Part shown: positions 1 to 7,114 of the stretch, piece by piece
Position numbering within the stretch: the stretch's first letter is position 1
Layout of the letters: each line of letters starts with the position of its first letter
Source: Ramicandelaber brevisporus
Lineage: Eukaryota > Kickxellomycota > Ramicandelaberales > Ramicandelaberaceae
Reading direction: 5' to 3'
Length of the DNA stretch: 13,760 nucleotides
Assembly: GCA_025201865.1 (NCBI GenBank)
Contig: MU602793.1
Location: 1 to 13,760 of the forward strand
Notes under the pieces: model-generated
What the model was told of the DNA's origin: nothing
Database searches by the model: none
Seen by the model: only the letters and a program-made list of their open reading frames with translations
Program-made: the position numbers and the translations under genes

Positions 1-302
1 GATGTACGAAGTAGTGAACACAGTCTTGCTGGGTCAATATATGGTCTATATGAGTGTCGTCCGCAAGCGTTAAGAGTCCAAGGACACGGATTGATACGAG
101 TGCTCTCTTCTTCTTTTTTTTTTTTGTGTGGGGGGGGGTGAATATGGTTTAGGTTCCAGTAAAAGGATCGGAAGTCTCCTCCACCAATATTAAAAACTAT
201 GGGGGAATAAAGTGTGTTTCAAGAGAGAGAAAGCATGACCTCCGAAGGGGCAAGGTGGAGCGGAGGTCTGCGTGGTGGGATATAATAAAATGTCTAAAAT
301 TC
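1..302. other. Left-edge non-coding stretch
   Basis: No convincing gene is seen on either strand. The sequence holds a homopolymer pair, twelve T at 114-125 and nine G at 130-138, joined by a short GTGT step. It lies directly downstream (minus-strand sense) of the truncated F-box fragment. Continuing past that fragment's stop, I find nothing resembling the next part of the F-box family, so homology ends near position 320. The stretch may be the other side of a deletion or recombination point, or simply unrelated intergenic DNA. Confidence 0.5.
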
Positions 303-374
303 TTATTTACTAAACATATCTTCAATCAGTTCGCCTGGCAAGGCGAAAAGTCTGAAGTTAGTTTCGTCGCTCAT
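303..374 (-). pseudogene. Truncated F-box gene, 5' fragment (23 codons)
   Basis: On the minus strand an ATG at 374-372 opens a 23-codon frame ending in TAA at 305-303. Its residues 7-16 (FRLFALPGEL) match the N-terminus of the intact F-box proteins in this window: FRIFDLPGEL in the gene at 4878-6617 and FRLFDLPLDL in the gene at 3034-4647. Only the first third of the F-box is present. After IEDMFSK the frame stops and no further F-box or repeat sequence follows. The upstream non-coding sequence to about 583 is also alignable with the upstream region of the 4878-6617 gene, so this is a broken duplicate carrying its promoter, not a chance match. It is unlikely to encode a functional protein. 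A spliced gene whose later exons lie left of the window cannot be excluded, but the other family members have no introns. Confidence 0.75.
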
Positions 375-430
375 TGTCGTGGTCAAAAAGGTCGTTGCAA
401 AAGAGTGTGTTGTGGTGTGCTGTACAAGAT

Positions 431-458
431 GAGAGAGAGAGGGAGAGAGAGAGAGAGA
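431..458. repeat. GA dinucleotide microsatellite
   Basis: A near-perfect GA tract with one GGG interruption lies inside the upstream flank of the truncated F-box copy. The corresponding position upstream of the intact paralog (near 6645-6652) has only a short GAAGAGAGAG run. The expansion therefore explains part of the extra spacing between the ATG and the conserved upstream block in the broken copy. Confidence 0.85.
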
Positions 459-543
459 ACGACTTGAGTAGAAAGAGGGTTGGTCACTTTTTTTTTTTGC
501 AGTACTAGTCGTGGGCTGTGTGACAACGCAGGGTTCCCAACAA

Positions 544-583
544 CCTTGCATATCAGTGCGAGCCGCCACATTTCTCATATGAC
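544..583 (-). promoter_or_regulatory. Conserved F-box upstream block, copy 1
   Basis: About 39 bases here (plus strand, beginning CCTTGCATAT and ending ACATTTCTCA plus four bases) match the block at 6740-6778 with about five substitutions. The block lies about 170 bases upstream of the broken copy's ATG. Between block and start codon the two flanks are only patchily alignable, so this block is better conserved than its surroundings. A promoter element or a conserved transcription start region is the simplest reading. It could also merely mark the part of a recent duplication that happens to have mutated least. Confidence 0.5.
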
Positions 584-587
584 TCAC

Positions 588-1030
588 ACTGAGTGGACCA
601 CATTTGTCATCAACAGTACTCGAACCTCATCATGGAAGTATTCAAAAAAAAAAACGCACAAATCGACTACAATATGCGTTGTTTATGAAGCAGATTGTGG
701 TGTTAGCAATTTAAGTTACAAGTCTCTGCTATTATTAGGACTCTGCTTGCATATATTACCCTTACGTCCCTTCCAGTATTGACTTATAAATGTCCTCACT
801 GCCTCTTGAAGTTCCTTTCTATTAGTTATGAATACACATAATCATTCCCGGCTATTCTATTGGCTGGGTCTTCCAACAGCTATGCCCATTAAAGAGGAAC
901 AAAGCATAAGCATGTACACAACACAGCTCTTTTAGATGGACTTATCTATTGAATAGTAATGTAATTCTGACTGTGAGTAATCTAGGTGTACCTTGCGGCC
1001 GATATTAGAGAACAACGCTCGCAGCGATCA
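588..1030. other. Intergenic region left of the first intact F-box gene
   Basis: This lies upstream of the broken F-box fragment and downstream of the gene at 1031-2533, both on minus. It is AT-rich and has no supported coding region. A TATAAA hexamer (786-791) and an ATTGG (inverted CCAAT, 859-863) occur, but neither is positioned convincingly for a known gene. No canonical minus-strand AATAAA was seen close to the stop at 1031. Confidence 0.5.
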
Positions 1031-2533
1031 TTATGCTTCCCAACCGGTAGCATCACTGCTTTGTGATACGCTACACTTTAAGAACTTTTGAACTTTTTCA
1101 TCATCGCCTTGAAGCAAATTTATAGTCTCGTCCATATCCACGAATGTACAGTAGATAAACGATGCATTTTTCAATCGTGGTATCTGCATAATATAGACAG
1201 CTGCCGATGGTGTAATGGACATGTGGCATCCAATGAAAATATCAATGCTATTTCGACGTGTGGCTGGAACTGCAGCTGGACTGACAACAATTCTTGAATT
1301 TAACTGTTCAATCGAGAACTCCACAAGGTGAGGCAGACAATCTATAATATCGTCAAGCTGGAACTCATCGTGATTGTATTTGGAGGCGTCGTTCTCTATT
1401 GGTGCATTTGAGAAAAACGATCCAAAGTATTCCGATTCAATTCTGAGCCGCTGGAGCCGTGGATGAATATCGATAATATCCATCAGGATGGAGGAAGACA
1501 CTATTCCAATCTGCAAACATATCAAATGCTGCCAGCGCTGGGAAGGAACAATGATGTGAGAGTAGCCAGAGTACTCAGGCTTCCAATTGTACTTCTCATA
1601 TTCATTCTCGTTTGGTCTATTAAATCTTTCAAAGTCGCATGAACCAGAATTAAAGTGAAGATGTTGTAGTTGCGGGAATCGACTAGGTTTAATGCTCTCT
1701 ACGGTATAACCTTCGCTTTTGAAACAGCACGATGTCATTCTAAATTGCTTTAACTGCGGAAACACTAGCGGTTGTCCATCATTGTCTTTAATACCAAAAA
1801 ATTCATGAGCTAAGTACGTATTGCAAAGCATACGTTGATATATTTCGAGTTTGATAAAGTATGGTGCCAACGTTCGCACATCCATCTCGTTATAAGTTGT
1901 TTCAATTTTCATTTTCAGCTTCAGCTTTGATCTCATTGAAGGACGTAACAAATCAACAAAATTGGCAGCTCGCCTCCATCCACTTCCTCTAACTCCGGTA
2001 CATTCAGTTCTAAACTCACATGTGATCCGCTCTAAATACTCGAGTTCATTGATCGCAGCTGCCAGTTTGTCAAATTCTAATGCTGTGTGATAACTATCAA
2101 CATGCAAATCCAACGTTCGCAGCATCTTGGACTGCTTAATCGACTCCATCAACATTTCAGCTTCTTCATCATCACCTTCGAAACTGATACCGACTTTTAG
2201 GTATGTTATACGTTTGACAAATGGCAACCAGTCGAGTTTGAACCAAGTCGTATTGTAACTATTAATTTCCGCTCGGCGGACAAAGTGACCATATCTTTCG
2301 ATCATGTGCCGCTTCATTTCATCGTCTTTGATGACAATAAAAGTGTTCAAGTCGACCCAAACGCGAGGGAGGAACAAGCTGTGAAAAGAACGACTGACTC
2401 TGAGCAGTTTGGCTGCATCTCGTCCCTCAAAGTAGAGACTGATCTCCTCTGCTAGTTCGACTGGCAAGTACAACAATGGGAGAGTCGGCTGCTGCTGTTT
2501 GAGCTCATTTAGTTGCTCTTCGTCGTCCCTCAT
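1031..2533 (-). CDS. F-box / leucine-rich-repeat-like protein, 500 aa
   Basis: This is a predicted substrate receptor of an SCF ubiquitin ligase: the F-box would bind SKP1 and the C-terminal repeats would bind the target. The F-box lies at about residues 20-62 (LPVELAEEIS... through RVSRSFHSLFLPRVW). It is followed by ERYGHFVRRAEI (79-90), the counterpart of the RYGHLVR segment in the paralog at 3034-4647. Irregular leucine-rich segments run to the end, for example around 137-145, 261-300, 357-366 and 396-412. A Cys-Cys pair at 269-270, a PSRFPQL segment at 283-289 and Cys299 align with both paralogs. The His that follows the second Cys position in the paralogs is missing here. The protein is shorter at its C-terminus than the paralogs, lacking their final block containing LEMIA. 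The ATG at 2533 gives a short charged leader before the F-box. The target is unknown and overall conservation is weak, as expected for fast-evolving F-box families. Confidence 0.85.
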   Translation of the reverse strand: MRDDEEQLNELKQQQPTLPLLYLPVELAEEISLYFEGRDAAKLLRVSRSFHSLFLPRVWVDLNTFIVIKDDEMKRHMIERYGHFVRRAEINSYNTTWFKLDWLPFVKRITYLKVGISFEGDDEEAEMLMESIKQSKMLRTLDLHVDSYHTALEFDKLAAAINELEYLERITCEFRTECTGVRGSGWRRAANFVDLLRPSMRSKLKLKMKIETTYNEMDVRTLAPYFIKLEIYQRMLCNTYLAHEFFGIKDNDGQPLVFPQLKQFRMTSCCFKSEGYTVESIKPSRFPQLQHLHFNSGSCDFERFNRPNENEYEKYNWKPEYSGYSHIIVPSQRWQHLICLQIGIVSSSILMDIIDIHPRLQRLRIESEYFGSFFSNAPIENDASKYNHDEFQLDDIIDCLPHLVEFSIEQLNSRIVVSPAAVPATRRNSIDIFIGCHMSITPSAAVYIMQIPRLKNASFIYCTFVDMDETINLLQGDDEKVQKFLKCSVSQSSDATGWEA

Positions 2534-3033
2534 CGTCGTCGCGTAAGTTAGTTTATTTTTAGTAGTGGAGTCGAGTGCTTGAGGAGAACGAAAACTAACT
2601 CCGCTTCGAACACATCAATTAACTCAACCAAGCCTCCAAACGATCAATTAGGCTGCATTTCAACCATTCTAAATAGATGTACCTCTTACACATTTTTTTT
2701 GAACGGATTAACGGTTAAAACACAGGTGAAAAACTAGGACTAGGATGATTTAGTCGAAGTGCGGGCATTCACGGGGCTGTCTAACCGGTCCAAACGCACC
2801 GGCAGTGAGGAAGAAAAGACTCAGGGGAGCTAGTCGACACAGACGGCCGAGCATGAAAGGTTTGGGCATTTACGCTTGGGCATCATGATGAGGATTTGTT
2901 ACAGCAATGTGGCTTTAAACGAGTGTTCATAGCATCGATTTGTGAGGATGTGCAACTGATCTCCCTCATTAATTTCATCCTGTGGTGTCCCTTTCTCCGC
3001 AAACGTACTCCTCAATAACAACAGCACTAGCAG
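2534..3033. promoter_or_regulatory. Divergent promoter region between two F-box genes
   Basis: Five hundred bases separate the ATGs of two divergently transcribed paralogs (minus ending at 2533, plus from 3034). It holds no supported open frame. Matches to the core AATGYRGC occur about 120-125 bases upstream of each start: on minus at 2652-2659 (plus-strand GCTGCATT) and on plus at 2906-2913 (AATGTGGC). Related cores lie in the conserved upstream blocks of the other two family members. A T-run sits at 2693-2700, and an imperfect direct repeat of TTGGGCAT occurs near 2862 and 2876. No clear TATA box was found. Confidence 0.45.
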
Positions 3034-4647
3034 ATGAGTACCACGATGAACTCCACGATGAGCTACTTCCGGCTGTTTGATCTGCCTCTAGATCTTCTCG
3101 AGCTCTTGACGCTCTACTTCAATGACAACCAAGCTGTCAAGCTGCTTAAAGTCTCCAGCAACTTTCACGACATTTTCGCTCGCAGTGTCTGGCGCACAGT
3201 TAATCTTCGCACCTTTGGTGTCGTTGAACCTGTCCGCAGCAGAGCCTTCGCTCGCTATGGGCATCTGGTGCGTTCAATTCAGATATACAGCAATTTTGAT
3301 ATAGACTTCGACTTGTACAATTGGGCACAGCTGTTCCCAAATACCATTGATGTGGTATTTGACATCTCTTCTGAGATGAAATATGGTATCAAGCAAGCAT
3401 TTATGGACGCTGTTGCTAGTTTACACGGGTTGCGGTCGTTAGATATTAATACGAACAGTAATACTCCACCATTTGATTTGGAGACATTGGCCACAGTGCT
3501 GGTGACACGCCATCATGATCCAAACAAACAGAGTTTGCGTGAGTTGATTATAGCCATTCGCACTGGAGAAGATAATGACGACGATGACGACAATGACGAC
3601 AAGGAAGAGAAATTATGGAATGACTTGAGTTCATTTGTGCAAACATTATCATCGCTTCGTCCGTCAATCAACTTAAAGATCGACATGAGCGAATATGACT
3701 GCATATCCGTTCCAACTCCAGCCCAGATGGATATTCCGCGACCATATCTCGCTTGTGCTCCAAGTCTCGACAATGTAGAAGATGAATATGGATGTAAGGC
3801 TGTTCTCAATCGACAACTTTTCAGTCCAAGTGGCACCCGTGATGATCCATTAGTTTTTGATCGACTTGAGAGGCTCTGTATTAGTGTTTGCTGTGCATCG
3901 CCACTCTTGTTTGACTATTCTGATTTTACGCCGGCCAAGTTCCCAGCTATGAAGTGGTTGTCAATCATTGAAGTTGAATGTAGTCATCGAGCTGAGGAAG
4001 GTGCAGATTCAGCAGTTCAAAAATCGCTTCTCCAGAAATGGCCAACAGTGAAGGATCTCAACTTTCACCGTAGAGGGTTAACTTTGGACACTGTGGATAA
4101 ATTTATCGAACTGAATCCACAATTGACACATCTCCATCTTAATATTGGTCCCAGCATTGGCGATACTGATGGTGTGTTCATGCTGGAACGCGTGGCTGGT
4201 TGTCTTCCTCATCTTACAACGCTCTATTTGTATGGTGGATCCTCCAATGTGGTGGACTCTGACTGGTTACAAACCACTAGCCTGGTTGACACCCGTTCAT
4301 CCAAGTTGAGATCCATTTCATTTAGTAATTTCACACTGGCGCCTCGACTCTTTGAGGTGTTGCTGGCTCTGCCCAGCTTGCGCGAAGTGTCATTCTGGTA
4401 TTGTGTCATTGCTGAACCAGAGCTGGTCATGAATGTATTCAAAAAGCATAGGCAGACTGCTAAAGAAGGTGCCAAGGTGGGTATTAGAAGCTTGACCATC
4501 TACATTACAGGGGCTAATAATAACTGGTCAAATGAGCTTGTGCTTGAAATGATTGCCTGTTTGCCGCATCTCAAGTCATGTGCATTTTATGGTAACGATT
4601 CCACCAGGAGTGCCATAAAAGAGAAGCATCCTCATATTCGCCTCTAG
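3034..4647 (+). CDS. F-box / leucine-rich-repeat-like protein, 537 aa
   Basis: This is a predicted SKP1-binding adaptor of an SCF ubiquitin ligase. The F-box spans about residues 12-55 (FRLFDLPLDLLELL... to FARSVW). It is followed by RYGHLVR (74-80) and a long series of irregular leucine-rich segments. An acidic, low-complexity insert lies at 179-193 (Asp/Asn/Glu). The family signature is intact: Cys286-Cys287, FTPAKFPAM (298-306) and Cys316-Ser-His318. The C-terminal block NNWSNELVLEMIACLPHL (496-513) has a counterpart in the 4878-6617 protein. ATG codons occur at residues 1, 5 and 9. An in-frame TAG two codons before the first supports 3034 as the upstream limit, but the paralogs begin only a few residues before the FR(L/I)F motif, so initiation at Met5 or Met9 is possible. 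It is convergent with the next gene, with 230 bases between stops. The target is unknown. Confidence 0.87.
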   Translation: MSTTMNSTMSYFRLFDLPLDLLELLTLYFNDNQAVKLLKVSSNFHDIFARSVWRTVNLRTFGVVEPVRSRAFARYGHLVRSIQIYSNFDIDFDLYNWAQLFPNTIDVVFDISSEMKYGIKQAFMDAVASLHGLRSLDINTNSNTPPFDLETLATVLVTRHHDPNKQSLRELIIAIRTGEDNDDDDDNDDKEEKLWNDLSSFVQTLSSLRPSINLKIDMSEYDCISVPTPAQMDIPRPYLACAPSLDNVEDEYGCKAVLNRQLFSPSGTRDDPLVFDRLERLCISVCCASPLLFDYSDFTPAKFPAMKWLSIIEVECSHRAEEGADSAVQKSLLQKWPTVKDLNFHRRGLTLDTVDKFIELNPQLTHLHLNIGPSIGDTDGVFMLERVAGCLPHLTTLYLYGGSSNVVDSDWLQTTSLVDTRSSKLRSISFSNFTLAPRLFEVLLALPSLREVSFWYCVIAEPELVMNVFKKHRQTAKEGAKVGIRSLTIYITGANNNWSNELVLEMIACLPHLKSCAFYGNDSTRSAIKEKHPHIRL

Positions 4648-4664
4648 TTTTACCCACTTTTATA

Positions 4665-4696
4665 CTGCGGCGAGGCGTTTGTGGGAGTCGCCGCAG
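4665..4696. repeat. Perfect 9-bp inverted repeat (hairpin A)
   Basis: CTGCGGCGA at 4665-4673 is exactly complementary to TCGCCGCAG at 4688-4696, with a 14-base loop. The stem is GC-rich in an otherwise AT-rich spacer. It begins 18 bases past the plus-strand stop codon, so it would fold at the start of that gene's 3' UTR. Transcribed from the other strand it would fall near the far end of the convergent gene's transcript. Confidence 0.85.
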
Positions 4697-4707
4697 CGAG
4701 TGTCGCT
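4695..4707. repeat. Short inverted repeat (hairpin B)
   Basis: AGCGA (4695-4699) and TCGCT (4703-4707) form a 5-bp stem around a GTG loop. It shares its first two bases with the end of hairpin A, so the two folds compete or stack. Confidence 0.6.
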
Positions 4708-4709
4708 CA

Positions 4710-4723
4710 ATTCTGTACAGAAT
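4710..4723. repeat. 14-bp perfect palindrome (C)
   Basis: ATTCTGTACAGAAT is its own reverse complement. It can form either a short hairpin in RNA or a dyad binding site in DNA. It sits between hairpins B and D. Confidence 0.8.
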
Positions 4724-4751
4724 AATTGTTTGCTTAAGAGTATCAAGTCGC

Positions 4752-4776
4752 CTGACTCTTCCGATCGGGAGGTCAG
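4752..4776. repeat. 10-bp hairpin with GATC loop (hairpin D)
   Basis: CTGAC and CTTCC on the left side pair with GGGAG and GTCAG on the right around a GATC tetraloop, with one bulged T (4757) and one T-G wobble. It is a strong stem, and one arm is also part of a competing AAGAGT/ACTCTT pairing (4736-4741 with 4755-4760). No A-box/B-box pair or acceptor stem was found that would make it part of a tRNA. Confidence 0.75.
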
Positions 4777-4850
4777 CACCTGCCACTACACTCTCAAATT
4801 AACCCAATTGCTATCGCTCACACTCTGGTTCTCATTAAATACACTGAATT

Positions 4851-4856
4851 TTTATT
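4851..4856 (-). terminator. Polyadenylation signal AATAAA of the F-box gene at 4878-6617
   Basis: The plus strand reads TTTATT, which is AATAAA on minus, about 22 bases past the TAA stop at 4880-4878. Position and hexamer fit a canonical poly(A) signal and imply a very short 3' UTR for this gene. Confidence 0.6.
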
Positions 4857-4877
4857 GAATCGTGATATGAAATGAGC

Positions 4878-5140
4878 TTATTGGCGAGAGTAAACCTTTA
4901 TGTGTGGAAATCGTGCTTCTACAGCATTTGGAATGTCGTCTGTTTCGCCATCGAAATCAATGTATAACAATTTAGGCATTAGTGCTATCATCTCAAGTAT
5001 AATATCTAGCGGCCAATCATTAACACCTTCTCTCATCATAAGATCAAACCCTATGATACCGCAAGGATTCTTGAATGAATACTTCGCTGAGATCTTATTT
5101 AGAGCTGCTATTAATTCTTCATATATATTGTCATCATCAC

Positions 5141-5190
<50 letters not shown>

Positions 5191-6617
5191 ATGTCATCGT
5201 TATTGTTGTCAATCTCTCTTGGGTTATAAAGTAAATTATCCATGCTTGCGATATCTACAACACCGACTGAATAAAATTCGCAACGTTGAATACATAACAT
5301 ATCGAGTTCTGGTAAAGAGAATAGCATATTGTATATACGAGATGACAGATCAAAGCTAGTGAAAGATATAGAATTAAGTTTAGATTGATTCAAGATATCA
5401 CAATCGTTAGAATCAGGACTGTAGTCGATTCTCATTTCAGTATTGCCAATAATGGATAAATGTTGTAATAATGGAAGCAATGGTAGTACTGATGCCAAAT
5501 TGAATGCGCTGTTATCATCCGATAAATTCGGCTGTAGATCAATGACCAAAGTAGACAATCTGTGGTTGTATTCTAAAATACCCACAAGCTGTTCGCAAGA
5601 CATGTCGATTGATATATTTAGCTCATTGAGATGCGGCCAACTTTGCATTAGCACTTTTTTCCATGCTGGAGGATACAAGCGTGAAATCATATGACTACAT
5701 TCATGGCCATTAATCCTTATTGATTGAAGACAGAGGAAATTGCTTGGAGTAATGTCGCAGTAATCATAAGTATCCGAACTCATACAACATGTCCGTATTG
5801 ACAAATGGCGTAGATTTGAATAAGCATACGAGTTGGACTGATCCAAAGGATCCCAATACCATGAGCGGTTTAGATATGCATAACAAAATTGTGTATCTTC
5901 AGGTTTCTCTGCTATATCAGGCTTTCCCACAAAACATTTGCTCAATCTTTGAAGTTCAGATTGAGAGGGAAGGATTGAAGTGGTTGACGAAGGATATATT
6001 CTAATTTTCATTCTAGAGTTATTCAGTACCATCTGTACGAAAATTGTCAATCGAGTCCATGGATTATCGGTATCTCCGACAAAGTATTCCAAGTTTAGAT
6101 ATTCTATAGGACTCATTTCACGATGGCTTTGTCGATGGTTTATTGCGAGCGCCAGAGTAACTAAATCGTAAGGCTCAGTGTCATTAATTATTGCAATGTC
6201 AAGCCTGTATAAATAAGGAAAACACATTATGATATCTTTGAATCTTATTCTAGTTATCATAAGCAAAATAGGATTATATCTTATTCTCAATGCAGTAACA
6301 CCAGAAAATACTGACAGAGTATCGTATATACTTGCACCTTTGTTGATATCTGGTTCGATGGCAGAGTAGATTCCTTCAGTGAAACTATTATAGCGAACAT
6401 ATTTGCTATAACGTGCAATTGCCGATGAGCGTGTTGGCTCTGGTAAAGCGAATACTCTCGAGTCAAGCTTCCACCAAACTCTTCTGGAAAACAAGTCGTG
6501 GAAGGCAGAAGATACAGTCAAGAGCTTGTAGGCCTCGCGAAAATTGAAGAAGAAGCTGACGTATTCAACCAGTTCGCCTGGCAGGTCGAAGATTCTGAAG
6601 TATGTTTGCTCGTTCAT
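4878..6617 (-). CDS. F-box / leucine-rich-repeat-like protein with Asp tract, 579 aa
   Basis: This is a predicted SCF ubiquitin-ligase adaptor and a paralog of the 3034-4647 protein. The start is placed at the ATG 6617-6615 (MNEQTYFRIFDLPGEL). It matches the leader length of the broken copy (MSDETNFRLF), and the frame upstream has no further ATG, only a TTG nine codons earlier. The F-box spans about residues 9-50 and is followed by IARYSKYVR (67-75). The family signature is intact: Cys277-Cys278, then ITPSNF, then Cys307-Ser-His309. Leucine-rich segments continue through about 430. An uninterrupted run of Asp (about 477-492) encoded by a GAT microsatellite precedes the C-terminal block NDWPLDIILEMIALMPKL. 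The N-terminal part looks richer in G and C than the AT-rich body. A poly(A) signal lies 22 bases past the stop. The target is unknown. Confidence 0.87.
5131..5190. repeat. (ATC)n / (GAT)n trinucleotide microsatellite in coding sequence
   Basis: About twenty tandem TCA/ATC units, with one interruption near 5138-5142, encode the Asp tract of the minus-strand F-box protein. Unit length keeps the frame, so length changes would alter only the number of aspartates. The plus-strand His and Ser runs in the other frames are shadows of the same repeat. Confidence 0.95.
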
Positions 6618-6739
6618 TGTTGTTGCAAGAAGTGTGTTGTGCAAGAAGAGAGAGTACGAACAACTGGAGTGGAAAGAGGGCTGGTTCCTTTGAACAACAC
6701 TCGATGTGAATTGTGTGACAGTCTAGGTTGGTCCGGGGA

Positions 6740-6778
6740 CCTTGCATATTAGTTCGAGACGCTACATTTCTCAAATGG
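6740..6778 (-). promoter_or_regulatory. Conserved F-box upstream block, copy 2
   Basis: This is the counterpart of the block at 544-583, about 123 bases upstream of the ATG of the intact gene at 4878-6617. It starts CCTTGCATAT and ends with ACATTTCTCA and an ATG-like tail, with about five differences over 39 positions. Several shorter matches also occur between this block and the ATG, for example around GAAAGAGGG at 6670-6678 and GTGTGTTGT at 6632-6640, showing that the whole flank was duplicated with the gene. Confidence 0.5.
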
Positions 6779-7114
6779 TACTGACTAATCGATTACTATG
6801 CAAAGCTCATGTATGGTAAACTTGTTTTTAAAAAAAATAAAAGAAAGAGGGGACTTTAAAAACTAGATGGAGATGACAATCCATGGCGAAGATGACGAGA
6901 CAAAGGAAATTGCATGAGGAAAACAAAAAACGAGATGAAAGACGGAGGATACTGATGAAAGAAGGCAGAGGCATAAAAAAAAAAAACTAGAAAGTAAAAG
7001 AACAAACAAGAACTGTCCAATGAGTGAGTTACAGAAAATAAAAGAATGTGGAGGAGTGGAGGAGTGAAGGAGTGGAGGAGATGGACGGTCGTAGAAGAAC
7101 AACAAGTTGTAAGA
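6779..7114. other. Intergenic region, pyrimidine-rich 3' UTR side
   Basis: This joins the upstream region of the F-box gene to the 3' end of the amidotransferase gene. From about 6830 the plus strand is strongly purine-rich (A and G runs), so the amidotransferase transcript would carry a C/T-rich 3' UTR. No canonical minus-strand AATAAA was seen near its stop. Open frames here are low-complexity and not believed. Confidence 0.55.
7049..7080. repeat. 8-bp tandem repeat, four units (TGGAGGAG)
   Basis: Four back-to-back 8-base units, three identical and one with a single change (TGAAGGAG), lie 35-66 bases past the stop of the amidotransferase gene. In its transcript this would read as repeated CTCCTCCA. 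It is a polypurine/polypyrimidine minisatellite with no evident coding role. Confidence 0.85.

Larger units (their letters stand above)
4648..4877. other. Convergent 3' region with stacked hairpins
   Basis: This is the space between stop codons of two convergent F-box genes. It contains a series of inverted repeats, annotated separately, and then plain AT-rich sequence. An ATTAAA at 4834-4839 could serve the plus-strand gene, though it is about 190 bases past its stop. The 3' UTRs of the two genes may overlap. No tRNA or other known structured RNA could be recognised. Confidence 0.6.

Noticed and set aside
480-782. 100-codon plus-strand frame with a hydrophobic C-terminus
   Set aside because: It crosses the conserved upstream block and promoter of the broken F-box copy and has no family similarity. 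Its composition looks non-coding.
4731-4790. Possible tRNA containing hairpin D
   Set aside because: An anticodon-like stem is present, but there is no acceptor stem and no A-box/B-box pair on either strand.
5075-5359. Poly-His and poly-Ser proteins across the ATC microsatellite
   Set aside because: They are shadow frames of the trinucleotide repeat inside the real minus-strand F-box gene.
6618-6644. N-terminal extension of the F-box protein (HNTLLATT leader)
   Set aside because: The extension begins at a TTG, not an ATG. The first ATG is at 6617-6615 and matches the leader lengths of the paralogs.
6565-6774. Minus-strand upstream frame starting in the conserved block before the F-box gene
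   Set aside because: Although its first eleven residues resemble the frame in the other copy, similarity ends there and base differences do not favour silent positions. Regulatory DNA is the simpler reading.
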